The position numbers were made by a program, and so were the translations under genes. From assembly GCF_000455825.1 (NCBI RefSeq), contig NZ_ATAO01000135.1, forward strand, positions 35,572 through 99,571: a stretch of DNA of 64,000 nucleotides, in the 5' to 3' direction. Positions 45,476 to 55,577 of this stretch are shown here, piece after piece; position 1 is the stretch's first letter; every line of letters starts with the position of its first letter. The stretch comes from Microbacterium maritypicum MF109 (GTDB lineage: Bacteria; Actinomycetota; Actinomycetes; Actinomycetales; Microbacteriaceae). A model generated the notes under the pieces. The model did not search any database. It saw only the letters and a program-made list of their open reading frames with translations, and was not told the DNA's origin.

Positions 45476-46825
45476 ATGAAGAAGCTCCCCACCACCGAAG
45501 AGATCGTCAGGATCCGCCGCGACGCGCTGCTCAACCGCGCTGTCGAGGCGTACAAGTTCTTCTATCCGACGGTGTCGATGGTGCTGAACTTCGAGTCCAT
45601 CGAAGAGCTCGGGGCGCCCGCCAACCGCGGTCTCCTCATCCAGCTCACCACGCCGGACCTCGTCACCCTCACCCAGAACTCGGACACCCCCTACGGACTC
45701 GGGTTGGGCGACACGACCGACGGCCCCGTCGTCGTCGAGCTCCCCGCCGGTCCGCTGATCGGCGTGATCGATGACACGAACTTCCAGTTCGTCACCAACA
45801 TGGGCGTCGTCGGCGAGGACGAGGGCAAGGGCGCCAAGTACCTGTTCGTCCCCCCGGGGTACGACGGACCCCTGCCCGAGTCGGGTTACATCGTCAAGCA
45901 CCCCCCGACGAACAGGTTCCTGATCTGCGCGCGCGCACCGTTCCCCGACCCGGAGAAGGGGAAGGCCCTGCTGCGCACGCTGAAGGTCTACCCCTGGGCC
46001 GACGCGGAGAACCCGGCACCGAACGTGTTCGTGGACATGTCCGACCGCAAGGCCGTCGCGAACCCCTGCGTGGTCGACGGAACCATCGACTATTGGCATG
46101 CCCTCAAGCGCGCACTCGACATGGATGTGCCGTCCCCCGCGCTCTACAACCAGTACGGCATGCTCGCCGACCTCGGCCTGCGGGCAGACCGCCCCTTCGC
46201 GCCCGACGCGGAACTCGTCTCGATCCTGTCCGAGGCAGCCGAGAAGGCGAACGAGCAGCTCGTGGTGGCGGCGTTCGCCGACGACGCACCGGAACGGCTC
46301 GTCTGGCCTGACCGCAATTGGGAGTGGGTGGTCTACTCCGAGGGAGATTTCGGGTACTACGAGAAGAACTTCCTCAACCTCTCGGTGCGGGAGCGCTGGT
46401 TCTACCAGGCCACCCTCGAAACCGACAAGATGTTCATGCACAAGGAGGGCGCCGGCTCGCTCTATTGGCTCGCCGCGGTCGATGCGGACGGGGCCGCACT
46501 GGATGGGGCCACGTCGTACACGTTGACCGTTCCCGCACCCGTGCCCGCCACTCAGTTCTGGTCTGTCACCCTCTATGACCTCGACACCCGCTCGGAGATC
46601 AACACCCCGCAGTTCAAGCCCGTGCTGACAAGCCTGCGCGACGACCTCGCGCCCGACGGATCCGGCGGGATCACCCTTCATTTCGGTCCCGATCGACCCC
46701 GGGATGAGGTGCCATGGCTGCAGACCACCCCCGGTTCGCAGTGGTTCGCCTACTTCCGGATCTACGGCCCAGGCGCCCCCGCGTTCGACGGCACCTGGAA
46801 GCCCTCCGACTTCCAGAAGGCCTGA
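45476..46825 (+). CDS. DUF1254/DUF1214 domain protein
   Basis: A 449-residue cytosolic protein without a signal peptide. The N-terminal half (about 20-160) is DUF1254 (QNSDTPYGLGLGDTTDGPVVVELP) and the C-terminal part (about 340-440) is DUF1214 (WSVTLYDLDTRSEINTPQ, LHFGPDRPRDE, WFAYFRIYGP). The family is widespread and its biochemical activity is not known. It lies downstream of soxR with a 64-base gap; whether it is in the SoxR regulon is not clear. Confidence 0.85.
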   Translation: MKKLPTTEEIVRIRRDALLNRAVEAYKFFYPTVSMVLNFESIEELGAPANRGLLIQLTTPDLVTLTQNSDTPYGLGLGDTTDGPVVVELPAGPLIGVIDDTNFQFVTNMGVVGEDEGKGAKYLFVPPGYDGPLPESGYIVKHPPTNRFLICARAPFPDPEKGKALLRTLKVYPWADAENPAPNVFVDMSDRKAVANPCVVDGTIDYWHALKRALDMDVPSPALYNQYGMLADLGLRADRPFAPDAELVSILSEAAEKANEQLVVAAFADDAPERLVWPDRNWEWVVYSEGDFGYYEKNFLNLSVRERWFYQATLETDKMFMHKEGAGSLYWLAAVDADGAALDGATSYTLTVPAPVPATQFWSVTLYDLDTRSEINTPQFKPVLTSLRDDLAPDGSGGITLHFGPDRPRDEVPWLQTTPGSQWFAYFRIYGPGAPAFDGTWKPSDFQKA

Positions 46826-46874
46826 ACCGAGCACACCGGGTCGATCGCGAGGTGCGCTCGCCCGCCGCGGCGGG

Positions 46875-49121
46875 TCAGCGCACCTCGAAGTCGGCGGAGA
46901 GGAGCACCTCTTCGCGGGAGCTCGGGCCGACCAGCAGCTCGAACGCGCCGGCCTCGACGATGCGGTTGCCCGCGGCGTCGACGATGGTGCAGTCGGCGAC
47001 CGGCAGCTCCAGGCGTACCCGCACGGATGCGCCGGGGGTGACGTCGACCTGGCGGAAGGTCTTCAGCTCCTTGTCGGTCCAGCTCACGCTCGTCACGGAG
47101 TCGCGCACGTACACCTGCACGGTCTCGCGCACCGGCCGAGTGCCCGTGTTCGACACCGTGACGTGACCGACGATCGTGTCGGACTCCCCCAGCGTCGTCG
47201 CCTCGAGCGTCAGGGCGGAGTACTCGACCGTCGTGTACGACAGCCCCTCGCCGAACGCCCAGGCCGGTGACTGCGTGAGGTCGGCGTAGCGGTCACCGTG
47301 CTGTCCGCGGATCTGGTTGTAATACGTCGGCTGCTGACCGACGTGGCGCGCGAACGAGATCGGCAGGCGCCCGGACGGCTCGGCCGCGCCGGAGATGATG
47401 TCGGCGAGCGCACGGCCACCCTGCATGCCGGGGTTCGCCGCCCAGATCACGGCGGCAGCCTTCGAGGCCGATGCCGGGAGCACGAGCGGCTTCGAGGCCA
47501 GCAGCACGATGACCACGGGCGTGCCGGTCGCGATGAGCGCATCGATCAGGGCGTTCTGCCCGCCGATGAGCTCGAGCGTCGCCGTGGAGCGCCCCTCGCC
47601 GACCAGCTCGATCCGGTCGCCGACGACCGCGACGACGACGTCGGACTCGGAGGCCGCGGCGACGGCCTCCGCGATCATCGCGGCGTCCGGCTCGCAGGCC
47701 CTCACGACCGGAGGACGCGGCTGCTTGTCGGGGAAGAACGGCCCCTGCGGGTCTTCTTCGAGAGTGAGGATGTCGGTGCCGCGGGCGTGCGTGACGGTCC
47801 AACCGTCGATCGCCTGCAGCCCGTCGAGCACGGTGGTGATCATCTCGCGCGGCTGACCGTCGAGCCAGCCCGCCTGCCCGGAGCCGCCGGCCCAGTCGCC
47901 GAGCTGCGTCTGCGCGTCGTCGGCGAGCGGACCGGTGACCGCGACCTTCAGCGCGGAGGTGGGATCGAGCGGCAGCACGCCGTCGTTCTCGAGCAGCACG
48001 AGCGAACGGCGGGCGACCTCGAGGTTCAGCTCGGCGTGCGCGGCACTGCCCACCACGGCGTCGAGTTCCGTGCCCGGCAGGCGCGGGTTCTCGAACAGGC
48101 CCAGCTCGAACTTCAGGGTCAGGATGCGGGCGGCCGCAGCGTCGAAGGCGTCCTCGGCGAGCATGCCCCGAGCGACGGCGTCGAGCGCACCCTCGAAGAA
48201 GGCCGGCGTGGTCATGATCATGTCGTTGCCCGCCCGCACGGCCGCAGCAGCCGCGTGCGTGATGTCGGGCTGGATCCGCTGCTCCCACACCATGCGCCCG
48301 ACGTTGTCCCAGTCGGTGATGAGCGTGCCGGTGTAGCCCCACTCGCCGCGCAGCACATCGCTGAGCAGCCAATCGTTGGTCGTGATCGGCACTCCGTCGG
48401 TGGTCTGGTAGCCGAGCATGAACGTGCGGCACCCCTCGCGGGCGACGCGCTCGAACGGCGGCAGGAACCAGGAGATCAGCTTGCGCCGTGAGATGTCGGC
48501 CTCACTCGCGTCGCGCCCGCCCTGGGTCTCGGAGTACCCGGCGAAGTGCTTGGCGGTCGCGAGGATCGCGGTCGGGTCGTCGAGTCCGTCGCCCTGGTAG
48601 CCGCGCACCATCGCCGAGGCCAGCTCGCCGATCAGGAACGGGTCTTCGCCGAAGGTCTCGTCGATGCGGCCCCAGCGCAGATCGCGGGCGATGCACAGCA
48701 CCGGCGAGAAGGTCCAGTGGATGCCGGTCACCGCGACCTCTTCGGCCGTCGCGCGGGCGACGCGTTCGACGAGGTCGGAATCCCACGATGCGGCCATGCC
48801 GAGCTGAGTCGGGTAGATCGTCGCACCGGGCCAGAACGAGTGCCCGTGGATGCAGTCCTCTCCCACCAGCAGCGGGATGCGGAGCCGGGTCTGCGCGGTG
48901 AGCTCGTTCGCCCGCAGGATGCGCTCGGGCGAGGTGTGCAGGATCGATCCGGCGTGACGGCGGGCGATGTGGTCGTCGATGTCGTCGCGGGCATCGAGCT
49001 GGAGCATCTGCCCGACCTTCTCCTCCAGCGTCATGCGGCTGAGGAGGTCGGCCACCCGCTCGGGGATCGAGAGTGCGGGGTCCTGGTACGGGAGCTGGGT
49101 GGTCAGGGTCTGAGAGGTCAT
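46875..49121 (-). CDS. GH3 beta-glucosidase
   Basis: A 748-residue family 3 enzyme without a signal peptide. N-terminal barrel with MTLEEKVGQMLQLDARDDID, GEDCIHGHSFWPGATIYPT, KHFAGYSETQGGRDASEAD and the nucleophile Asp in TLITDWDNVGRM; second domain with VVAVVGDRIELVGEGRST; C-terminal fibronectin-like domain (VSNTGTRPVRETVQVYV). It should cleave beta-glucosidic oligosaccharides brought in by the importer encoded upstream. The start overlaps the permease stop by one base; a longer continuous frame reaching 50051 lies over the permease in another frame and is rejected. Confidence 0.93.
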   Translation of the reverse strand: MTSQTLTTQLPYQDPALSIPERVADLLSRMTLEEKVGQMLQLDARDDIDDHIARRHAGSILHTSPERILRANELTAQTRLRIPLLVGEDCIHGHSFWPGATIYPTQLGMAASWDSDLVERVARATAEEVAVTGIHWTFSPVLCIARDLRWGRIDETFGEDPFLIGELASAMVRGYQGDGLDDPTAILATAKHFAGYSETQGGRDASEADISRRKLISWFLPPFERVAREGCRTFMLGYQTTDGVPITTNDWLLSDVLRGEWGYTGTLITDWDNVGRMVWEQRIQPDITHAAAAAVRAGNDMIMTTPAFFEGALDAVARGMLAEDAFDAAAARILTLKFELGLFENPRLPGTELDAVVGSAAHAELNLEVARRSLVLLENDGVLPLDPTSALKVAVTGPLADDAQTQLGDWAGGSGQAGWLDGQPREMITTVLDGLQAIDGWTVTHARGTDILTLEEDPQGPFFPDKQPRPPVVRACEPDAAMIAEAVAAASESDVVVAVVGDRIELVGEGRSTATLELIGGQNALIDALIATGTPVVIVLLASKPLVLPASASKAAAVIWAANPGMQGGRALADIISGAAEPSGRLPISFARHVGQQPTYYNQIRGQHGDRYADLTQSPAWAFGEGLSYTTVEYSALTLEATTLGESDTIVGHVTVSNTGTRPVRETVQVYVRDSVTSVSWTDKELKTFRQVDVTPGASVRVRLELPVADCTIVDAAGNRIVEAGAFELLVGPSSREEVLLSADFEVR

Positions 49122-50272
49122 CACTTCGTGTTCTGGGTCGAGTTCGGGGTCGAGTTCGGAGTCGAGGTCTTCGAGGAATCGGAGGTGTCCGGCGAGGTCG
49201 CCGACGTTACGGGATCGGAGGTCGTCTTCGGCAGGGGCACGCTGCGGACGGCCGTGACGGCGTCGTTCACGTTCAGCCCCTTCTTCTTCATCGCCCTGGC
49301 CCGCTCGCCGGCCGAGCGCAGGCGCGGGTTGACGTATTCGTCGATGCCGAAGTTGATGAGAGAGAGGGCCACACCGATGATCGCGATGCAGAGCCCTGCG
49401 GGCACGTACCACCACCACAGACGCGGGAAGGCGCCGTTCTGCTGCGCCCAGAACAGGATCGTGCCCCAGTTCAGATTGCTCACCGGGATCACCCCGATGA
49501 ACGCCAGCGTGGTGAGGCCGAGGATCGCGGCGGTCACCGTGCCGACGAAGCTCGATGCGATGAGCGCCATGAGGTTCGGCAGCATCTCGACCGTGATGAT
49601 GCGGCGCAGCGGTTCGCCGTTCGCGCGTGCTGCCTGGATGAAGTCGCGGTTGCGCAGCGACATGGTCTGCGCGCGCAGCACGCGAGCGCCCCAGGCCCAC
49701 CCGGTGATGCCGAGCACCGCGGCGATCACGATCAGCGGCGGGTTCTCGAACTGCGAAGCGATGATGATGATGAGCGGGATGCCCGGGATCACCAGGAACA
49801 CGTTCGTCAGCGCCGAGAGCGACTCGCTCTTCCAGCCGCGTACGTAGCCGGCGATCACACCGATGGTGATCGCGATGATCGTGGCGATGAAGGCGGCGAG
49901 GAAGCCGACGACGATCACACCGCGGGTGCCGTAGATGATCTGACTCAGCACGTCCTCCCCCATGTGGGTCGTCCCCAGCCAGTGCTCCCAGGAGGGCGGT
50001 TGCCGCAACGCCGTGCGATCCTTCTGCGTCGGCCCGTAGGGTGAGATCCACGGCGCGAGGATCGCGATGAGCACGAACACTCCGAGGATGATGAGCCCGG
50101 CGATCGACTTGGGGTTGCGGAACATCGCGAACGCCTGGGCGAGCTGCGTCCAGAACGTCTTGCGAGGCGGAGCGCCCGCCGGTGGGGTGCGCAGGGTCGC
50201 GGTCTCCGGCATGCCGGAGACGACGGCCGACCCGTCGGGCGCGGTGCTCGCGGCGGTGGTGGGAACGGTCAT
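49121..50272 (-). CDS. Peptide-class ABC permease (DppC type), oligosaccharide importer
   Basis: A 383-residue permease with six membrane helices; LGTTHMGEDVLSQIIYGTRG and the coupling loop IQAARANGEPLRRIITVEMLPN place it in the DppC/OppC class. The C-terminal tail is unusually Ser/Thr/Pro-rich (TSPDTSDSSKTSTPNSTPN) and low-complexity. Start 50272 follows the DppB stop by one base. Given the GH3 gene directly behind it, the substrate is probably a beta-gluco-oligosaccharide, as for some peptide-class importers in Thermotoga and archaea. Confidence 0.88.
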   Translation of the reverse strand: MTVPTTAASTAPDGSAVVSGMPETATLRTPPAGAPPRKTFWTQLAQAFAMFRNPKSIAGLIILGVFVLIAILAPWISPYGPTQKDRTALRQPPSWEHWLGTTHMGEDVLSQIIYGTRGVIVVGFLAAFIATIIAITIGVIAGYVRGWKSESLSALTNVFLVIPGIPLIIIIASQFENPPLIVIAAVLGITGWAWGARVLRAQTMSLRNRDFIQAARANGEPLRRIITVEMLPNLMALIASSFVGTVTAAILGLTTLAFIGVIPVSNLNWGTILFWAQQNGAFPRLWWWYVPAGLCIAIIGVALSLINFGIDEYVNPRLRSAGERARAMKKKGLNVNDAVTAVRSVPLPKTTSDPVTSATSPDTSDSSKTSTPNSTPNSTQNTK

Positions 50273-50273
50273 G

Positions 50274-51362
50274 TCAGGACTCCATCTGGCGCGTGCGCGG
50301 GTCGAGGTAGGCGTAGACGACATCCGCGAGGATGTTGGCCACGAGCACCGACAGCGTGATCACGAGGAACACGCCCTGCATGAGAGCGAAGTCCTTGGCG
50401 TTGGTCGCGTCGAGCAGCAGCTTGCCGACGCCCGGATAGCTGAACACCATCTCCATAACGATCGTGCCGCCGACGATGAAGCCGATCGACAGCGCGAAGC
50501 TCTGGATCTGCGGCAGCACGGCGTTGCGAGCGGCATAGCCCCAGAGGACGCGCTTGTTGGGCATGCCCTTGGCCTGAGCCACGGTGATGTAGTCGTCGTC
50601 GAGCACGGTCAGCATCATGTTGCGCATGCCGAGCACCCATCCGCCCAGCGAGGCGACCACGATCGTCAGCGCCGGCAGCGTGCCGTGCATGATCACCTGG
50701 CCGATGAAGTCGAAGCTCCACTCCGGGGATTGACCCTTGTCGTACGCGTGCGATGAGGGGAACCACTTCAGGGTCGAGGAGAAGATCGCGATCGCGATGA
50801 GTCCGAGCCAGAAGTACGGGATGGTGTTGAAGAACGTGGTCACCGGGATGATCGCGTCGAGCTTGCTGCCGCGCTTCCAGCCGACGACGGCCCCGGCGAT
50901 CGTGCCGATCGTGAAGGAGATGATGGTCGCGATGCCGACGAGACCCAGCGTCCACGGGAGGGCGGCGGCGAGGACCTCCGCCACGGGCCGCAGACCGTGC
51001 AGGGTCGAGATGCCGAGGTCTCCGCGCAGCAGCATCCCCCAGTACTCGAGGTACTGCTGCCAGATCGACTTGTCGGTGTCGATGCCGAGCAGGATGCGCA
51101 GGGCATCGGCGGCCTCGGGGCTCACGTTGCGGTTGCGCGCGAGGTAGGAGCTGACCGCGTCGCCCTTCATGAGGCGCGGAAGGAAGAAGTTGATGGTGAT
51201 GGCCGCCCACAGGGTGAACAGGTAGAAGGCGGCTCGGCCGGCGAAGAAGCGCCACGGCACACGTCGGCGTCCGCGTTCTGCCGCGGTGGCGGTGGTGCCG
51301 ACCTCGAGGGCGTCGCGGGCGACCAGGTCGTTGTCGTCGAGCTGGGGGAATGCGGTGCTCAC
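50274..51362 (-). CDS. Peptide-class ABC permease (DppB type), oligosaccharide importer
   Basis: A 362-residue permease of the DppB class. A cytosolic N-terminus precedes six helices (FYLFTLWAAITINFFLPRLM first), with a coupling loop ITVAQAKGMPNKRVLWGYAARNAVLP and the C-terminal FSYPGVGKLLLDATNAKDF. The GTG start overlaps the ATPase stop by four bases. It pairs with the DppC-type gene to form the membrane channel. Confidence 0.9.
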   Translation of the reverse strand: MSTAFPQLDDNDLVARDALEVGTTATAAERGRRRVPWRFFAGRAAFYLFTLWAAITINFFLPRLMKGDAVSSYLARNRNVSPEAADALRILLGIDTDKSIWQQYLEYWGMLLRGDLGISTLHGLRPVAEVLAAALPWTLGLVGIATIISFTIGTIAGAVVGWKRGSKLDAIIPVTTFFNTIPYFWLGLIAIAIFSSTLKWFPSSHAYDKGQSPEWSFDFIGQVIMHGTLPALTIVVASLGGWVLGMRNMMLTVLDDDYITVAQAKGMPNKRVLWGYAARNAVLPQIQSFALSIGFIVGGTIVMEMVFSYPGVGKLLLDATNAKDFALMQGVFLVITLSVLVANILADVVYAYLDPRTRQMES

Positions 51363-52161
51363 AGGGTGCCTCCGTTCGATGCGGCCTGCGCGAAGAAGGT
51401 GTCCGGGTCGGGGGAAGCGGAGCGCAGTTCCCGCGTGTACGGGTCCTGCGGATGGAGGATCACGTCGTCGGCGGCGCCGTACTCCACGACGCGGCCCTGG
51501 TTGAGGACCATGATCTCGTCGCTGAAGTGGCGGGCGGTCGCGAGGTCGTGGGTGATGTAGAGCACGCCGAGCCCCTCTTCGCGCTGCAGATCGGCGAGCA
51601 GGTTCAGCACGCCGAGGCGGATCGACACGTCGAGCATCGACACGGGCTCGTCGGCGACGAGGAGCGAGGGGCGCGAGGCCAGGGCACGGGCGATGGCCAC
51701 GCGCTGCCGCTGGCCACCCGACAGCTCGTGCGGGCGTCGATCGATCACCGCGTCCGCGTCCAGGCGCACGCGCGCGAGGAGCCGGCGCACCTCGTCCTCC
51801 GTCTGCTTCTTCGGCACGACGTCGTCGAGACGGATCGGCCGCTCCAGGTGATAGCGGATCGAGTGGTACGGGTTGAGCGAGGCGAACGGGTCCTGGAACA
51901 CCATGCGCAGCTGCTGCCGGTACTTCCGGAGCCCCTTGCCACGACGAGGGATGGGCGTGCCGTCGAGCAGCACCTCTCCGCTGGTCGGGGTCTCAAGCTG
52001 GGTGAGGATCTTCGCGATCGTCGACTTGCCGCTCCCGGACTGGCCGACCAGCCCGATCGTGCGCCCGGAGGTCAGGGTGAAGCTCACGTCGTCGAGGGCC
52101 TTGATCTGGCCCGCCCCGCGCACGTTGTAGGCCTTGGTGACACCGCGGAATTCGAGGGTGG

Positions 52162-52165
<4 letters not shown>
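51359..52165 (-). CDS. ABC transporter ATP-binding protein (OppF type)
   Basis: A 268-residue ATPase: Walker A GQSGSGKST, Q-loop FQDPFASLNPYHS, signature LSGGQRQR, Walker B LLVADEPVSMLDVS, switch His in YITHDLATAR. The FQDPFASLNP box is a mark of the OppF/DppF class. It lacks the long C-terminal iron-sulfur extension of some relatives. Start 52165 overlaps the OppD-type stop by four bases. Confidence 0.92.
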
Positions 52166-52986
<821 letters not shown>

Positions 52987-53059
52987 GAGGGTGTCCTTCG
53001 TCGACCTGATCAGGGGAGCCCGCACCGTCGTCGAGGCGGGCTCCCCGGCAGGATGCTGC

Positions 53060-54718
53060 TTACTCGGCGGGCTTCAGCTTCGTGAGGATCTGCACGATGT
53101 TCTGCTGAGTCGGGTCGGCAGACGCGTACGGGTCCTCTTCCGAAGGCCATCCGACGTAGTTGCGGGTGTTGAACTCGCCCAGCAGCGGGTGCGCGCCCAG
53201 CGGGATGGCCGGCACCTGCTCGGAGAAGATCGTCTGCAGCGTGTCGACCGCGGCGGTGCGCTCCTCGTCCGACGAGGCGTTGGCGTAGGAGTTCAGCGCG
53301 GCCGTCGCCGTCGGGTCGTCGAAGCGACCGAAGTTGAAGCCGGCCTTCCCGTCCGAGATCCATCGCGGGTCCATGGTCGAGGTGTACAGGCCGTAGGCCG
53401 TGCCACTGTCCTCGAGCCAGTGGATGATCGCGGAGAACGTGCCGTTGTCTCGGGGATCGGCCCAGCCGCCCCAGTCGGGCATGTCGATCTTGACCTCGGC
53501 GCCGATGGCCTCCGTGACGTCTTCGGCGATCAGCTCCTGCGCGGTGTTCCAGTCGCTCCAGCCGGAGGGGACGGAGAGCGTGAACGAGACGGGTGCGCCG
53601 TCGGGGTCGATCAGCGCGTCGTCCTTCCAGGTGTACCCGGCGGTGGTGAGCAGTTCGCGGGCCTTCTCGGCGTCGACCGCGTACTCCTTGCCCTGGAACT
53701 CGGGCTGGATCTCGTCGTCGAGGATCGAGGAGAGTCCCGTCACCGACCAGACGGCCTCGCTGGCGCCTTCGCGGGCGATGTCGACGTAGGCGTCGCGGTC
53801 GATCACCCAGGCGAGCGCCTGACGGAAGGCCGGGTCGTCGAACGGCTTCTGCTGCAGGTTCATGAACAGCGTCGCGGAACCGGTGGTGGGAGCCGCCCAG
53901 AACTTGTTGTGCTCGGGATCGGCCGAGAGGAACTGCTCCTCGATCTGCGGGATGAACGCCTGCGCCCAGTCGGCGTCGCCGTTCGCGAGGGCCGTGGTGA
54001 GCGCGGTGTTGTCGCCGTACGAGACGTAGTGCAGCTCGGGCACGGCCAGGTCGCCGCCCCAGTAGTCGTCGCGGGCGTCGAGCGTGACCGACTCGGTCGA
54101 CCAGTTCGAGAGGACGTAGGGTCCGGTACCCACCAGGTCGTCGCCCTTGACGGGGTCGGTGGCCGGGTCGTCGAGGTTCTCCCAGATGTGCTTCGGGACG
54201 ATCGGCACGTGCAGGGCGCGGGCCTGGTTGACGTACTTCGACGCGGCGAAGGTCAGCACGACCTTGTCGCCGTCGACGGCAGCGCTGTCGAGCTGGAGGC
54301 CCGCGGTGTCGAGGGCGGGGGTGGAGGCGAGCTCGTAGGAGTAGACGATGTCTTCGGCGGTGAAGGGCTCGCCGTCGCTCCAGGTGACGTCGGCGCGAGG
54401 AACGACAGTGAGCACCGTGTAGTCGTCGTTCCATTCCAGGCTGTCGGCGAGCCACGGGGTGACACCACGGTCGCCGGTCTGGTTTACGAGGGCGAGGGTC
54501 TCGAAGATCACCTTGCCGTAGCCGTACTTCGAGGCGGACGAGTCGCCGACGAAGGGGTTGTTGGATTCGGTGGTGATCGCGCCATCGGGCTTCGCGATGG
54601 TGAGGGATGCGGAGCCGGCGCCATCGTCGGATCCACCGCCAGCCGAGCATCCGGCGAGGGCCGATACGCCGAGGGCGGTGATCGCGGTCGCGGCGATCAG
54701 AGACTTTCTGAGCTTCAT
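53060..54718 (-). CDS. Family 5 solute-binding lipoprotein, probable oligosaccharide binder
   Basis: A 552-residue DppA/OppA-class lipoprotein with lipobox ALAGC (Cys24). WLADSLEWNDDYTVLTVVPRADVTWSDGEPFTAEDIVYSYEL carries the family signature (landmarks VTWSDGEPFTAEDIVYS), then GTGPYVLSNWS and NLQQKPFDDPAFRQALAWVIDRD. In this class some members bind cello-oligosaccharides instead of peptides; the linked GH3 gene favours that here. It is the first gene of a six-gene operon (binding protein, two ATPases, two permeases, glucosidase) and is divergent from a TetR regulator. Confidence 0.88.
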   Translation of the reverse strand: MKLRKSLIAATAITALGVSALAGCSAGGGSDDGAGSASLTIAKPDGAITTESNNPFVGDSSASKYGYGKVIFETLALVNQTGDRGVTPWLADSLEWNDDYTVLTVVPRADVTWSDGEPFTAEDIVYSYELASTPALDTAGLQLDSAAVDGDKVVLTFAASKYVNQARALHVPIVPKHIWENLDDPATDPVKGDDLVGTGPYVLSNWSTESVTLDARDDYWGGDLAVPELHYVSYGDNTALTTALANGDADWAQAFIPQIEEQFLSADPEHNKFWAAPTTGSATLFMNLQQKPFDDPAFRQALAWVIDRDAYVDIAREGASEAVWSVTGLSSILDDEIQPEFQGKEYAVDAEKARELLTTAGYTWKDDALIDPDGAPVSFTLSVPSGWSDWNTAQELIAEDVTEAIGAEVKIDMPDWGGWADPRDNGTFSAIIHWLEDSGTAYGLYTSTMDPRWISDGKAGFNFGRFDDPTATAALNSYANASSDEERTAAVDTLQTIFSEQVPAIPLGAHPLLGEFNTRNYVGWPSEEDPYASADPTQQNIVQILTKLKPAE

Positions 54719-54788
54719 TGCTTCTCCTAGGGCACGGGTCTTTGTGCTGCGTCGCCGGAGGACGGGAGTCCACCGACTGTCGTGATTT

Positions 54789-54810
54789 GCTTACTGTCGA
54801 GAAAGTAAGC
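54789..54810. promoter_or_regulatory. Probable TetR operator of the oligosaccharide importer
   Basis: GCTTACT (54789-54795) and AGTAAGC (54804-54810) are perfect inverted halves 8 bases apart. A second, weaker TTAC-N6-GTAA follows at 54821-54834. Both lie between the divergent binding-protein and TetR genes. Confidence 0.65.
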
Positions 54811-54876
54811 TCTCGTGAGGTTACCGAGTAGTAAGTTTGATCGCAAGCACAGCCCGACGATGGAGAGGAGGCCGCG

Positions 54877-55524
54877 GTGGTAGACAGCGACCAGACAGTG
54901 CGCGTGCGCCCGGCGACCCTCGCGAAACGCGAGCAGATCCTCAAAGCAGCCGTCGAGATCTTCGGCAACAAGGGCTCGACCAACGGCACTCTGGCCGACG
55001 TGGCCGAGCAGGTCGGCATCACCCACGCCGGCGTCCTGCACCACTTCGGCTCGAAGCAGAAGCTGCTGCTCGAGGTTCTCGCCTATCGCGACCAGGCCGA
55101 CGTCGCCGAGCTCGCCGAGAAGCACATCCCGGACGGACCTGAGCTGTTCCTGCATCTGGTGCGCACGGCGTTCGCGAACGAGAAGCGGCCCGGCATCGTG
55201 CAGGCCTATACGGTGCTGTCCGCCGAGTCGGTGACCGACGACCACCCGGCGCGGCACTTCTTCGAGGACCGCTACACGACCCTGCGTCGCGAGGTCACGG
55301 CGGCGTTCCACGAGCTGTGCGCCCAGGAGGGTGTGCGCGATCCCGACACGATCGCCGCAGCCGCCGCCGCGATCCTCGCGGTGATGGACGGTCTGCAGCT
55401 GCAGTGGCTCCTGCACCCCGACGTCGTCGAGCTCGGCGGAGCCAGCGAATTCGCGATCCAGGCGATCGTGAACGCCGTGCTGCACCCCGGGCCGGCGCTG
55501 CCGACGTACGTGCACCCCGCCTGA
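54877..55524 (+). CDS. TetR-family regulator, probable repressor of the oligosaccharide importer
   Basis: A 215-residue TetR protein: HTH QILKAAVEIFGNKGSTNGTLADVAEQVGIT with HAGVLHHFGSKQKLLLEVL (landmark VLHHFGSKQKLL), and a helical ligand domain (AQEGVRDPDTIAAAAAAILAVMDGLQLQWLL) with a C-terminal TetR_C-like segment. GTG 54877 has GAGGAGG upstream. The divergent gene layout with inverted GCTTACT halves makes the importer-GH3 operon its probable target. A TetR regulator is unusual for a glycoside operon; the ligand is unknown. Confidence 0.88.
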   Translation: MVDSDQTVRVRPATLAKREQILKAAVEIFGNKGSTNGTLADVAEQVGITHAGVLHHFGSKQKLLLEVLAYRDQADVAELAEKHIPDGPELFLHLVRTAFANEKRPGIVQAYTVLSAESVTDDHPARHFFEDRYTTLRREVTAAFHELCAQEGVRDPDTIAAAAAAILAVMDGLQLQWLLHPDVVELGGASEFAIQAIVNAVLHPGPALPTYVHPA

Positions 55525-55577
55525 TCCGTCGATCGCGGGCCCTCGGCAACGACCGCCGGCCGGGCTAGGCTCGGGCC

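Noticed and set aside
46875..50051. A 1058-codon continuous frame suggesting a larger GH3 protein
   Set aside because: The GH3 domain structure is complete from ATG 49121; the extension is a shadow over the permease gene and is Arg/His-rich without features.
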